64,000 bases of DNA from Moniliella sp. 'wahieum' (taxonomy: Eukaryota > Basidiomycota > Moniliellomycetes > Moniliellales > Moniliellaceae), in NCBI GenBank assembly GCA_003971905.1, contig RSEE01000122.1, positions 117,047 through 181,046 of the forward strand, given 5' to 3'. Below the pieces are notes generated by a model. That model was given only the letters and a program-made list of their open reading frames with translations. It was not told the origin of the DNA and did no database searches. The translations under genes were made by a program, and so were the position numbers. Shown here one piece after another: positions 11,675 to 24,269 of the stretch (positions are counted from its first letter, which is position 1; each line of letters opens with the position of its first letter).

Positions 11675-13583
11675 GGGGAGAACGGGGACTGGGGGTGGCG
11701 TCCAGCTGCGTCGACGGATGGGGGTGGGGGTGGTAGGGGCGGTGGAGGCGGGGCGACTGCGCTGGGAAGCCAGAGAGAAGCCCGCGCCTGCAGCCGATCT
11801 GCCTGGTCGTCAACCAACACAAATCACGGCCACGCGCCTGGCCAGTGTTGCCGCCAAGCTCCGGGGGGCCGCCCGGACACTGCACAGCTGCCAGCGCCTG
11901 CGCCCCCGCACGACATGAGCGTGGTGCGGTGGATCGGGCAGAGTTCTGGCCATCAAGCACTGGCGCGGTGCGCTGCTGAGCTGCCACGCCGCGTTGCGCC
12001 GCGGGGGGCGCTGGGCAGCCACGCCGGCGCCAGCGCAGTGTGGCTGCTGTGCGCCCAAGGCGGGGGGGCTGAGGCGGCGCCGCACCACGCCACTGTGACG
12101 CAAGGATGTGCGCTGCACGGGGGCGCAGCATGCAACAGCGTGCGCCTGCCTAGTCGGGCTGGGGGGCGTTTGCCGTCAGAGCGCACTAGTCACTAGGCCC
12201 TCGTCCTTACTCCGTACTCAGTAGCCCCGCGCCGAGAAGACAAAAACGAAAAACAAAACACAAATCAGTCTCCCGCTTGGCGGCCACCAAACCCCGTCGC
12301 TGTTACCTAAGCCACCCAGCGCCCACCTCCGCGAGCATCCGGCCAGTGCCGGCCAGTGCCCCACCACCCCCCCGTACCTGGCGGGCGCCACCCAGCAGCT
12401 CGCAGTCACGTGGCTCATCCGTTTGGTGCTGAGGCGCTGAGGCTCAGCTCAGCATGCCATCACACTGTCACGTGCGCATGCCACCATATCACCTACACTC
12501 CTCGCCCAGCTGCGACACGGTAACAGAATGCATCGCGTTGACTATGGCGCACGCCGACCAGCATTTTTCTTCTCCTCGTCTCCCACCGCCTTGGGCGCAA
12601 GCAATGCACCGGGGGGGGGCACAGCCGCCATAACGCTCACCTCTCTCTGTTACGGGAGTTGGGCTGTTTTGCAGAGCCGTCGGGGGCGCGGTCCTGGTGA
12701 GGCCTGAGGCGCCCCGCCGTGCGTGACAACGCTGATTGTGGCGCCCCTCTCACCCACTTTCTCCCCTACTGCCCTTCTTGCTCGCGTATGGAATACATTC
12801 GAGGTGGGCAGCTCGAACGGTGCGGAAGCTCTCGTGTATGTGGTGAATAAGGTTCCTTCAGTCCCCTCTCGTCACAGGGTCTTGGAGCTCTGATGGCGTC
12901 TTTCACCGTGTTGGTTAACTTTCTTGTTCCGCAGCCAGGCCCACTGCAGTGGCAACGGTGGCTCCTGGATGCCCCTGTAGGCGGCCTCGGTTGGCTTAGG
13001 CCACCACCACTACCACTAGTGCGATAGCATTACCCTCGCTCCTGCTTCCAACAAGCTCCAACAGGGAGGCCTCATTACACGCTTGCTCGCTTAGAGCATA
13101 GCGTAATAATGCGTTTCGCGCGGTACAGTCAGCCCCATCGTGGCCGTCTGTTTCCAACAGAACTGCCAGTCCCTATTAAGTGTGTGCATTGAGCCACAGG
13201 GCCATTGTGGCCTGTGCGTCTGTGGGGAAGCTTCAAGCGTTTCTTCATGGACGGCTGCATCCTATTGGGGCGATGCCCCACCCACGCCATCCTACGTGAC
13301 AGGAATCACCCGGGTCTCTCATCCGCCCCGAAGCTCCCTTTACTCTCTGGTACCCTCGGCTATTGTCCCTCTCCTCAGAACCACATCCTCCATTCTCCTC
13401 CTTGAGAACCCCCCCCCACCCCTTCTTTCCCCATAAAAGTACACCTTTTCTCACCTCCACTTTCCCGTTGGCACCGCCACCTGGATTTTACTGTGAAGGG
13501 CACACCCGTGCGCCATTGCTTCATCCTCATTTTCTTCGAGCGGTCACCACTGTGATCTCACCAAGCCACGCACTTCCCGCACA
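11675..13583. other. Divergent intergenic region, high GC
   Basis: These 1.9 kb hold the promoters of the deacetylase (-) and the hydrolase (+). Long open frames here (for example 11363-12196 +) result from GC richness and antisense overlap and show no domains. GCTGAGG/CTCAGC motifs occur at 12428-12453 and a CACTAGTCACTAG motif at 12184-12196. A pyrimidine-rich stretch (13380-13480) precedes the hydrolase start. Confidence 0.5.
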
Positions 13584-14672
13584 ATGAGGCTTACTCTTCT
13601 CTTGTACATCCTCTTCGCAGGCACTGCCCTGGTTGCAGCCCAACCTGGCGCTGCCAACGGCACCATCGATCACGGCCCCTTTCCAGAAGAACTGAACGGC
13701 TCCAATTTCACCTACCCGTTCCCTGTCCACGTGTTCCACTTTCAAAACCAATTCCAGCAACTTGAGATGGCATTCATGGATGTCCAGCCTGTTCCCCACC
13801 AACCTAGTACCGGGCGCACCGCCGTCTTGCTCCACGGCAAAAACTTTTGCGCACCGACCTGGGTCGAGACCATCCGCAACCTGACAGGTTCGGGGTACCG
13901 CGTTGTCGCAGTAGACCACATTGGGTTCTGCAAAAGTACCAAGCCTGACAACTATCAGTTCAGTCTACGCCAACTGGCCTACAATACGCGTGGCCTGCTC
14001 AACGCATTGGGCGTGGCGAATGTGACAGTCATTGGCCATTCACTGGGGGGAATGATTGCTACCATGTTTGGTTTGCAGTATGCAGAAACCGTTGATCGCC
14101 TCGTTCTCATCGACCCGATTGGGTTGGAAGATTACAGTGAAAAGGGCGTTCCTTACATCTCCATCGACGCTAGCCGCAACACGGAGGCAGCGTCCACTTT
14201 TGATTCCATCAAAGCGTACGAGAAAACATTTTACTATGTCAACCAGTGGAATACGTCGTACGATGTCTGGTAGAGATGCTGGTCAACATTTACGACGGTC
14301 CCAAGCGCACAGAGTTTGTCAAGAACCAAGGCCAAATCGTCGACTTGGTTTTAACCCAGCCAATTGCACAGTACTTTTCCCATCTCCAGCCCTACACACT
14401 CCTTATGGTGGGCGACAAGGACAAGACGGCATCGGGGCTCAGTGGGCCCCACCAGCCGTAGCTTCCACCCTGGGCCACTTCAGCGTTCTCGGTCCGCTTG
14501 TTGCTGCCCAAATTCCAACTGCACCTTTGTCCACTTTGCTAACCTGGGGCATGCGCCCCAAATCTCCGACCCAGGGCTGTTCCATGACAAGTTGCTGGAA
14601 TGGCTGTTGATTGAACCTTTGCAACAAGAACATGAAGTTCATGTGGTAGGCACCCTTCCTCTCCGTTGTTGA
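13584..14672 (+). CDS. Secreted alpha/beta hydrolase, frame-broken
   Basis: Single-exon hydrolase of the alpha/beta fold with a signal peptide (MRLTLLLYILFAGTALVAA). The nucleophile elbow is GHSLGG, after VTVI. The oxyanion-side HG of VLLHGKNF, the acid in MVGDKDKTA and the catalytic histidine in LGHAPQ are all present in order, so the triad is complete. VAVDHIGFCKSTKP matches the epoxide-hydrolase/haloperoxidase-like branch. Potential N-glycosylation sites (NGT, NGS, NLT, NVT, NTS) fit secretion. The phase moves at about 14273, 14430 and 14520, each time consistent with one lost base; the total of about 360 residues then fits the family. The substrate is unknown. Confidence 0.87.
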
Positions 14673-15282
14673 ATCTAGAGCCAATTGGCGATAGACAAGG
14701 TGGCACTTTATACTATGGAGATGCGTGAACGGGGCCGAAGGCACGTATGCCACTATACTTCTGTTCATGGTTCATGCCCCTCTGTGCGTGTGACCATACA
14801 TTTTGCCCCTGTTCAATCGCACGCGGATCGTTCTTCATGTCGTCCGGTTCTAGACATCTCTTACACAATGGATGTTGAAGATTAGCAATGGGGGAGAAGG
14901 GGGCTAGCTGTGGTGGCGCACAGTATGTAAGCAAATGGACAGTTGGAAGCGAACATCCTGGCGCAACAACCACACTACTAGTAGTAGTAACACCGACAGG
15001 AGAGAAATGCCTAACCACATATGGTGGGGGGCGCCGGAGATTGCTGCCTGGGCTTTCGTGGGTGCTATCGGCAGTATAGAATTACAGCAGCGGTTGCTAG
15101 ACTGGCATTGCTATAGGCGTGCCCCGTGCGGCAGTTCAAGCTAAGGCACCGTCACATTTGAATTTGATCAATTTGACCATCCATCTTAGATTGCGTGTGC
15201 CAGCCAATAAATGCGCCGGATTGGGATCCAACACTGCGCATCATCTCCGCCCCTTCCTCCACCCTCCCCAACCTGATCCAGC
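14673..15282. other. Intergenic spacer
   Basis: Nothing beyond short open frames is visible. There is a CTAGTAGTAGTAAC run near 14976-14989. It should hold the hydrolase terminator and the promoter of the small gene at 15283. Confidence 0.4.
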
Positions 15283-15809
15283 ATGGGCGGGTGCATGTCG
15301 CACCCCGAGGGGGGACAAACACTCGCTTCTTCCACCTCTGCGCCCAAGCCCCAGGGCGGCACCACCTCTGCGCCGCCCACCCCTAGGGCGGTACCACCTC
15401 TGCGTCCATGCCCCGGGGGGGCACCACCTCTACGCCCATGTCTCGGGGCGGCACCACATCCGCTTCGGCCGCTGGCGACCGTGCCGTCAGGGCGGCCGCC
15501 GCTGAGCATCGTGCTGCTGCCGCCGCCTCAAGGGGTGCCCCCAACGGCCCTGGCAAGCTCAGCAAACAACTCGCTGCTGATCAGGCAATGGGTGGCACAG
15601 GCGCGTCCAAGCCCACTCTCCCTGAGCGCCAGGTGGTACGTCCCCCCGCCACCGCCTTCCTCACCTCGCCCCGCCCCCTCTCCTAACCTCCCGCTTTTTC
15701 TCCTTGTTCGCACAGTGGGATTGATCCAAAGGGCCGCGCTGTCGTTCCTTTCGAGCGAGCTGCGCTGGTTCGCCGGGGTTCCCATCTACAGTGGGTGTGC
15801 CCTTGCTGA
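15283..15809 (+). CDS. Hypothetical small repeat protein, possible N-myristoylation
   Basis: I do not recognise this gene. The start MGGCMSHPEGG has Gly2 and Cys4 as in myristoylated and palmitoylated proteins such as G-alpha subunits, but the rest is not G-alpha. A tandem repeat follows (about 15340-15475) whose peptide reads RGGTTSAS-M-P or close variants in at least four copies. An Ala-rich segment comes next, then KLSKQLAADQAMGGTGASKP and an intron near 15638-15716 (GTACGT donor, CACAG acceptor). The last exon encodes IDPKGRAVVPFERAALVRRG and ends WVCPC with a stop at 15809. One base loss within the repeats and one at the splice junction are needed to join the parts. Support comes from the intron signals and the coherent joined frame; no homolog is known to me. 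Confidence 0.45.
15340..15475. repeat. Minisatellite, CGGGGCGGCACCACCTCTGCG-like units
   Basis: At least four imperfect units of about 30-36 bases share GGCGGCACCACCTC-type cores. They encode the RGGTTSA peptide repeat of the small gene at 15283. Confidence 0.7.
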
Positions 15810-16126
15810 TGGACATTACGATTGATTGCCTGTTGTCTGTACTCTTACCTTCGCGGCCCACAAATTGGGTCAAATTCGATGTCAGTGCCTCCCCCGCTGC
15901 CATATGGACCCGCTCTGCAGCCATCCACACACAGAGGATCTTTCCTTGATCATTGTTCGTTCTTTCCTGAGAGTAAGAGCGTATCCAGTTTTGCGTTGTT
16001 GGCGTTGTGGGCGTTATGTGCGTTGTGTGCGTTGCTGTCAAAAGGTCCTCTCCGTGTGTTTGCACCCAGTCCATATCAGCGTGCTGACCTTGCTATCTAC
16101 CCATCATTTTCAAGTGAAAAAAATAT

Positions 16127-16196
16127 GCTCCTAGCCGAATCGAACGACTAATCTTCGCATTACGAGTGCGACGCCTTACCATTGAGCCAAAGAGGC
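16127..16196 (-). tRNA. tRNA-Thr (CGT)
   Basis: Read on the minus strand, it folds as a cloverleaf. The anticodon stem TCGCA/TGCGA encloses loop CTCGTAA, giving anticodon CGT. The T arm is AGTCG-TTCGATT-CGGCT and the D arm contains GGCTCAATGGTAAGGC. The acceptor stem (GCCTCTT against AGGAGC) is imperfect; a single missing G near the 3' end would repair it, in line with the base losses seen in the protein genes. Confidence 0.72.
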
Positions 16197-16739
16197 GTTG
16201 TGTACGAAGTTCACATTCACACAATACAAGGAGGGTTGACAATCAGCTATCCCTGCTCTACTTCTTCACGTAAGTGGCCTGTTATTTCAATGGAGGCACA
16301 GCGGAGCGTAGTTGTGTACACATTGGTCCGTAGTATTAGATCAGCATCCCTTCTCTGGCATTCAGTAAGGGACCCCCCCCATCACGGGTCTCCATTTGGG
16401 CCCGTCAAATATGCGTGCACCAAAAAGGTGACAAAGCATACATGTGTTGAGATGAAAGGAACTCCTTTCTCTATACCCCAGTACTGGTTCCTAACAACTT
16501 TATCAATATCAATCATCCAGGTAGAAACAATGAGTGTCAGTATTCCAGCCTTTTCCAATAGCTCAGAAGGATGTGGCGCTGGGCGCGCAGCTCAGACAGG
16601 TAACGATGAATACACCCCCGTAAACGGGGGCATTACATATGTTGCCTGATCGGGAGCACGAACGCCGGCGGCGAACGCATTACGAAGTAACACCGACGCT
16701 GTCGGGAGATGTGGGAGAAGAACTGACAAGAACTGTTCC

Positions 16740-17335
16740 AGACGCTTGTTGACGATGCCGATGGTCACAATGTGGTCAAGCACAGCAACTCGTTCAGCCA
16801 CACTTGGCTCTCCTCTCTCTTCCATCAGCCCCGTGCCTCCGGCTCTTTGACAAGCAGGCCCAGGTTGGTCTCCAGCTCTGCACGATGTGCCGCTCCACGC
16901 GCAGCATGTGCCAGTGCGGCGTCATGTCCTCGTTGGAGCACATCAGGGCTTGGACCCGCACCCAGGCCAAGTTTATCGGGTTGCATGAGACAGTGCGGGA
17001 GCCCATTCTCCATCTCGTGCGCTTCTTCTCCGACACCCACGTCCACAACGGACCTACTGTGGAGGAAAAGGATGAGACGAGGCGCGGACGGAGGGAAATG
17101 CGCACTGAGTACCGCGTGATGGGGCCCGGAGCAAACGGAGGATCAAGAATGGAGGTGGACCACATATGCTGCGCCACACGGGATCGCAGGAGGCGCAGCC
17201 GCGTACCGGAAGGTGGTACATGAGAGCACCGCACCTTTGGAACGCCGGGAGAAGGAGCTGCTTCGGCTGTTGGAGCAAGCAGAATGCAACAAGAACGCCA
17301 AGTGCCAGGGACGCACTCATGAGCCGTTTTTCCCC
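16740..17335 (+). pseudogene. Possible degraded coding remnant
   Basis: Protein-like stretches occur on the + strand: VDDADGHNVVKHSNSF near 16750, then CGVMSSLEHIRAWTRTQAKF and VREPILHLVRFFSDTHVHN in 16920-17060, then REKELLRLLEQAECNKNAKC near 17250-17300. They need at least one phase change and one in-frame stop to be joined, and I cannot name a family. An antisense frame (16592-16825 -) is also smooth, so even the strand is uncertain. Confidence 0.3.
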
Positions 17336-19162
17336 CTGTGGTTTTGACGACTCGAGGAGATACTACGGCACCAAGACAGCGGGCAAAATGCTTGCGCACT
17401 GGAAGGGTTTGACTACTGAGTACTGACTAGTGGCTCTCAATGGAAATGTTCCTCGCTGGGATGTCTACCACATGGTTCTCCGTGTCCACACGCGCTACCT
17501 CCGGTATGGGAACGGATGGCGGGGGCACCAGAGGGTCCTGAAACCCTGATGGCGATCCCCCTGGTTCCTTAACAGGGAGGGCACTACCAAGTAACACACG
17601 CAAGACCAAAGGGTCGGTGTCGGCGCAGCGTTTCCTTGTCCCAGCCTTAAGCATGGATGCAGTATAGAGCTAGGGTGGAGAGAAGTGGTGGAAGGGCGTC
17701 ATGCAATGTACCGTTCATAACAGCAGTATATCAAGCTGTGCACCGCACAACTAGTATTTACCCGGGCTGGGGTTCTCGGTTATGATTGATGGATCAATAC
17801 GTGGGCGCAGTCGCGGGAGCGGATCCAGATATAGGAGAAAACTACAGGAAGAAAATGAGGCAGCGGAACAGAGTAAATCAATAATCGATCCTTGAGTGCT
17901 GAGGTTCTAGTTCCAAGCTTCTAACAGCGCGGGGCATACTTGGCGATATGTATGAACACCACTGAAGGTCAGCTGTGGAGAAGGGGCCATAACAAGGGGT
18001 CATCCGGTCGTATTCACGTGTCCGGCCCTTCTCACCGGTGAAGTTGGGTGAAGCTCTGAACCTTCGCGGTCTATTAAAGGAGACGGTCTGACATCGTGTG
18101 GGCGTTTTTGTAGGTGCGCACATATAATACCCTACCCACACGGGATCCCGCACTAGGGCAGCCGGCGTGGTACAGTGGGAGGAAAGCGTCATGGACACAG
18201 CCCCTTGCTGTAACCCTCTGCCGCACTAACCCGGTGTGTGAGGCGCAACTGGTTACCCTCCTGTTTTCGCTCTTCCTCGACTAGCTTCTCGCCTGTGCAG
18301 CCGTCGGCTGAACCATTGCACACGGGATTCATCCCCTACTCGCGGGTCACATGTCACAGTCGCTTCCTGGTCCGCATTCTCCGAACTCTGATTAATGATT
18401 GCAGCCCGCGCGGCACAGTTCCTTACTACAGTCCGTAGGCCTTAGGCCTTCGGCCTTATTAGCCTCTGCGAGACCCGATGCGCTTCGGATCGGTGCCACG
18501 TCACTCACCGGTACCTTTTTGCCTGATTCGTAGATGTGAACACCAGTTCCTAGAGTTGCCGCGCGCAGACCACGTGTTCACCTCTGTCCCACTGCCACCA
18601 CATCTCATCAACCATTAATCATTCCCCTTCCCCTTCTTCCCTGTTACTCGCTGATCGTTTGTGGTTTTGAGACTAGGTATCTCCAGGTCAGAACATTCAA
18701 GCTTCACGTATCGCGACACAGTATTCACTTTGGGGAGGGGTTCAAATCCACGTTGGTCGGAACCGATGCAACAGGGGGGGTTATGTAGTCGATCAGGCTA
18801 ACAGGAGGGGTGGCGTGGATAATAGTAGTGGGGAGGAAGCGACCGTACCCAATATCCTTTGGGGGGGGTTCGCGCTTCTGCGGTTATAGGTGTTGCATTC
18901 CATTGGCGCAGCTGGAATGCGTTTTTTGCTGTTAATCGCCTCCAGGCTCGAGCCCACACAAGAACATGATATGAGTGGGAGAGCGAGGAAGAGAGCACTT
19001 GATGGCCTGCGAGTCGGAACGGAGTTGGGACGACGACCTCTGGTCGTATAAATGCAAGCTCAACTCACAAAATGACTGTGATTCACCACCACCACCAACA
19101 ACAACACCATCAACACCGAGCACTAACACCAACACCACAACCAAAACAAAAGGCTAGACATC
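17336..19162. other. Intergenic region upstream of the OPT transporter
   Basis: No gene was recognised in 1.8 kb. A short self-complementary GGCCTTAGGCCTTCGGCC run lies near 18437-18455. A CAC/CAA-rich stretch at 19080-19150 immediately precedes the transporter start and probably belongs to its leader. Confidence 0.45.
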
Positions 19163-21977
19163 ATGTCGACACCTTGCTCGAGCGTGCCCAACGAAGCAGA
19201 TGAGGAACGGACCCACCCACTTTCCAAAGGCTCGGACCTTCCGTCCACGCCGGATGCCATCGACTGTATTCGGCCTCCCACAATTGATAGCATAACACCA
19301 ACAAACCACGCGACGTACAAGAATACAACCCCGTTTTCGATCACAAACACAGTCGAGGACAACAATGGGGATGGGATCGAAACAGAGTCGATCTTGGAAA
19401 ACGCGTTCTATCGCAATGACCGACTGCTGAGTCCACATGATGAACCCTCTGGGACACGACCCGCAACGACCGAAAACCGGGGATCAGACCAATGGGGTGA
19501 AGAAACCAACAATGGAGATGAAAACGACACAGACGAAGAGAAGGTTCCGGACTTGGCTGATGTGCGTGTGCGCGCAGTAGTGCCTAACGAAGAAGACCCA
19601 GATATGCCATACAACACGATCCGCACCTGGCTGCTTTCCATTCTGCTGGCCCTCGGCCTCACCACCGCCCTCGTTGCTTTGGAGACCCGAGGATATGTGA
19701 CCAACCCACAGAACTTTGGGTCTACAAGTGCAGTGTTGGTACAGCCATTCACCTACTGTTGGGTTTTGCGCTGTCGAAATACCGTACCGATCGCACTGGC
19801 CCCTGGCATGGTTCATCAACCCGGGCCCTTTCAACCTCAAGGAACACACGTGCGTCCCAAATTCTGGAAAACGTTGAGGTTACAGTGCCGGAGACCTCTG
19901 TCTGACAAGTGTGATGATTGTTTCGCGCAGGATCTGCACCATCGTCGCTGCAGTTGCTATGGGCCCCAATCTGACCCTGCAATACTTGGCCGGAATGTCT
20001 TACTCGACGAATCCTTAATTGCCGAATGGTGAAATAAAACAAAAGACCACATTCCCACCCGGCTTCCTGTTCTCATCTATCTCTCGACCCCATTCTTTGG
20101 ATTTGCCTTGGCCGGTCTTGCCACACGTCTTCTCATTTGGCCTGGTGAGCTTCTGTACCCCCAGGAGCTTCAGACCAGTGCAATGTTGACGGCTTTACAC
20201 GGAGTTCGCCGTGGCAACTGGAACCGTCGCCAGGTCTTCTGGATTGTGGCAACGGTCATGTTCGTCTGGCAATGGATCCCACAATTCTTCTACCCACCTC
20301 TAGGAAAGTTCCAGTGGCCAACATGGATTGCTCCATCCAACTTTGTGGTCAATCTATTGTTTGATACATCGGGTGGCATGGGCTGGTCTTTTTGGTGCCT
20401 AGACTGGACTGCAGTGATCACAGCGTTGAATTCACCCTTGATCGTCCCATGGGGCGCGCTGGTCAACGTATTTGTGGCTTCGCCGTTGCTATGTGGGTCA
20501 TTGCCCTGCCGATCTTTTTTACCAACCAGAACCAAGCCGCTTGCATTCCCTACGCCTTTCTCAGCGTGATTTGGTCCCCACCGTTGCATGCCACCGACAT
20601 GCATGTCAACCCCTTGCCCCAAGACATGTATCTAGATCCCCCCCAATTTGATTCGCCCTATCCACCGCAGGGATACTTTTCCGCCACAATGATCATGACT
20701 TGGGCGTTCTCCTATGCCGCTTGACCGCATTACTCGTGCACACCCCGCTTTTCCATGGCGGCGACCTCCTCCGTTGGTGGAAAGTGCCCAATGTGGCTGA
20801 TTCGCCTGACCCCCACGCCCGCCAACTCGCCCGCTACCCAGCTGTTCCCACCTGGTGGTACCTGTGCTTGCTAATGGTTGCCTTTGTCTTTGCCATCCCC
20901 ATGGTGCACGTGTACCACACCTCGGTCCCGGTTTGGGCGATTGTGCTTGCCCTCGCGCTGGCTGCAATCTTCATCGTTCCCGTGGGCATTGTGGTGGGCC
21001 GGACGTCGGTGGAGCTGAAGTGTGTGGAGCACTTGGCGACGTTGATTGCTAGTGTTTCTCTGCCTGGGCACACGACCATCCTTCCGCTCTTTCAGATATG
21101 CTGCGCGGGGACCATCCAGCAGGCGATGCTCTACTGTGGCTGCTCCAAACTGGCAGTCTACTTTAAGATCCCGCCACGGATCACCTTCTTTGTACTAGTG
21201 GGAACCCAATTGGCCTGCTCAGTGTTGCAAAGTGGAATCTGGGTGGGATGGAGTTCCGATACGCTGAAGCTCGGCACCCAAGTCCAAATACGGGCTTCAG
21301 GGCTGTACGATCCCATGTATTGGACTGGCGTCGGCCTTCACAAGAACGGCTTCCTGCACCAATACCAGTGGACTCTGTACTTTTTCCTTATTGGTGCAGT
21401 CGCGCCACTGCTCTTGTACCTTGCTGGACGCGTGTCCCCCCAGTTGAATCGCTTTCCTTACCTCCGCTCGATCCATTGGCCGCTCTTCTTTGGTGGTATA
21501 TCGCAATTCGCACTGTTTGCAGCGGTTTGCTGGACCCTGGTTTTTCTGGGGGGCTGTCACTCACCTACTGTTTCCCGTCGTAGGCAGTTGAATTATTGGA
21601 TTGCGTACGCTCACTACTCTCTCTTCCGTTTGTATTGTTCACGGGATGAATGTGGCTAACTCTCTTTTCGAACAATTCTCTGGACTGGTTGTCGAGACAG
21701 GATGAATTACATTCTCTCTGCAGCCGCTGCTGTGGGAAGTTCGCTTTGTGCAGCCATCGTCGCGGCCATGGAGTATGGTACAGATGGCACTGACACCCGC
21801 TTTACCCGCTTCTTCCAACATCTGAACAAGCTTGGCCCCCTGAACGACTACGGCGATACCTTGGAAAAAATTCTGGTCTGGAACGACACGTTTGCTCCCA
21901 ATAGATCCCGCCTTGGGACGTGGCCTAGTTTTCCCTTGCAAATCCAGCCGGAGACCGTCGGCAGCTCGCAGCGTCAA
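19163..21977 (+). CDS. OPT-family oligopeptide transporter, frame-broken
   Basis: Proton-coupled uptake of small peptides or peptide-metal complexes across the plasma membrane. A long acidic cytosolic N-terminus (residues 1-145) precedes the first membrane segment (TWLLSILLALGLTTALVAL). The hallmark NPGPFNLKEH is present near 19820, shifted out of the first frame. Later blocks include ALHGVRRGNWNRRQVFWIVA, MFVWQWIPQFFYPPLGKFQW, WTAVITALNSPLIVPWGALV, MTWAFSYAA, GHTTILPLFQICCAGTIQQA and WNRYNY-like NYILSAAAAVGS. About eight phase changes are needed. The last recognisable block ends near 21920; the stop position is approximate. The extended N-terminus and order of blocks fit fungal OPTs of about 850-900 residues. 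Peptide preference cannot be read. Confidence 0.87.
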
Positions 21978-23097
21978 CTACGGAATCCCTTTCCCCTGCC
22001 TTTTTTTTCTATCAGCCCATCCAATCGCGATGGATCAGAGTTGACCTCCCATCTGTCTCTCTGTGTGCGCTCTTCTTTTTGTTGGGCATCCAGGGTCAGT
22101 TAGTGCAAGTACCCAGCCCCTTGCCTCTGCGTTGCCCCGTTTTCGTTTTTTTCGGAGGGAAAATCGGGGCTCGAACCCAACAGGAACGAGAATCCGTAAA
22201 CCACGTTTTGGCACTCGTTACGATACCACACGCCCCCGGCCCACTACTTCTTCTATCCGGTGAATGTGAGAAACGCCCTGTAACGATGTTGACTGATGTC
22301 AAGCAATTAAAGCTCTTTCCTTAGTCAGTACGGACCGCTACATCAAGGAGACGGAATACCTGGACAGTGTCTCTCATGTACACGACTAGAGCGGTGGTTG
22401 TGGGAAACGGGAGAATGTGTTTTTATAGAACTGATGTGTATATCGTTGCCTGCCACGGCCCAGGGATTGTAAAGAAATAGTCAAGATACGAGAGCTCCCT
22501 ATGTGGTGACGCTGACGCTGATACGTACCTTAGACTGCTGCCGTGGCTAAGATGTTCGGTTCTGGTGGGGGGATTGTGAAGGGTTTGCCGGCTTCCGAGG
22601 AGGAGACCTTACCTGCCCCTCGGAGACAAAAGCCTCACGGAGGACTGAACGCGTTCAGATTCAAGGTCCAAAGAATACAGACGTGAATATGTGGGCGGTT
22701 CGCGATTAGTCCGTTGCTATTCGTCGGGCAGACCCATTGGATTCCCGGCGAGCGCCTTACATCAAGGACGGGATGGATCCGGTGCATCTTTTCTCTGTTG
22801 TATTTTTGGGACTCTGTTTATTACGGGTTGCGGCGGACCCGAGATGGTCCGACCCAAGCTAAAGCACGCCTGCCCCGCACATGCCCAGTAGAGCGTGCTC
22901 AGCAGGCCAACCAAGTGTGATGATGGTTGGCTAAGTTAGGTATACCGTGTGGCCCGAAGGGCCATGCATCCGCGCGACCGTACACAGCGGATCACGAAAA
23001 GACATCGTTTATGTTTAAGATAAAATACCTTCAAAATGTCGGAGGAGTAATTTGCCGTGGGTGAGGCAATTCTGTCAGCGCGCTGCAGGTCAGTTAC

Positions 23098-23192
23098 GTC
23101 GTCGATGTCACCACCTGAACGTCAGATATGTCCTCGATGTCATCCCTTGAACGTCAGATATGTCGCCGATCGCCCCCTTGAACGTCAGAAAC
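23098..23192. repeat. Tandem repeat, 32-base unit, three copies
   Basis: Copies at 23098-23129, 23130-23161 and 23162-23192 share CTTGAACGTCAGATAT and a GTCSTCGATGTC-like start. Only three units with no conserved spacer-repeat alternation, so this is not a CRISPR. Confidence 0.85.
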
Positions 23193-24269
23193 GCCATTGA
23201 CGTGCCCATGGGCGACGTATTTGACGATCTGATCCTCCTATGCTCGCTCTCCCTGGGTTACTATTGGTATTACATTTTATACTATACGAGGAGGACCACA
23301 GGGCCTACGGCCCGGTCGGCTGGGGTTCGCCCCAGCTTGGTGCTGCGTCGCCACCTTAGCCACCGTAGCCACCGTTCCACGCTGGAAAACAATATCACCG
23401 ATACTCGCTGGGGCGTGGCTGGGCCCCGGTGGCTACGCGATGCTGATGTAAAAGTGTGGTGCACCCCGTTTTGAATTTCTGTATGGAGTAGAGACTATTT
23501 TATTCTAACACCATCGAATGCAGGCAATCGTCTTCGAGGGTACTTTTTTGCATTGCGATGGGTCAATACGGACTTGGGGGTTGCCATTGAGAGGTTTGGG
23601 AATGTAGAGCCGCCAAATCACTCTTCAGTCTCAGAGTCGTCTGTGCGGTTGTCGTCCCGCCATCTGTGTCCTCTGCACCAAAGAGATTGACTGCATGCCT
23701 TCGATGTCCCGTGCATCCTCCTCGTCTGTTATTTATGCCCGGGTTAGTGCGATGTGACGGTGGTGGATGAATTGTACACGGGTCGCACGCCAGGCGATAC
23801 AATTTTCAGGATAACCTTGCGGAAGATGCGTGTCCGCAATGGCCTCCAAATTCTCCCATGCACTCGTCTAGCCCAGTAGATAGCTTGCGGGGCGATGAGT
23901 GAAAAAATTCAGATGTCCTGCTGGACGACAACGGGGTGGGGACGTACTTATGTTCGGACAAAGACAGTGATGGCACTAAAATGCCACTGCAGCGGTTGCT
24001 GCTGTTCAGACTCCGGTTGAGCAAGACGTCCCATTTCTCTCTGGAAGTCAATGCCGTTCGGTGCGTAGCAACAGAAGCGCTGATGAAACGGGTGAAGTAA
24101 GTTATTGTGGCCGTATCGCGAGGAGATTAACGCGTGAAGCGCGGGCCCGTACGTACCAGCTTGGCGGCAGTGAGCTCTTGGTAAGAGAGGCTGCGAAAGT
24201 AGTCTGGAAGCTTATGACTCACCAAATCAGGCTGATAGGCTGCAGTGTGTGCCTTCCGTTGTCTCCATC

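Noticed and set aside
11363-12196. 277-codon open frame on the + strand
   Set aside because: It is antisense to the deacetylase N-terminus and extends into GC-rich spacer; no domain, only Gly/Ala/Arg-rich composition expected from GC content.
22155-22235. tRNA-like sequence on the minus strand (T arm TTGGG-TTCGAGC-CCCGA, possible CTC anticodon)
   Set aside because: The 3' acceptor strand TTTTCCC has no matching GGGAAAA at the expected 5' position and the D and anticodon arms do not pair properly. It may be a tRNA relic.
23098-23192. Regular repeats that might suggest a CRISPR array
   Set aside because: Units are contiguous and diverged, with no unique spacers, and the genome is eukaryotic.
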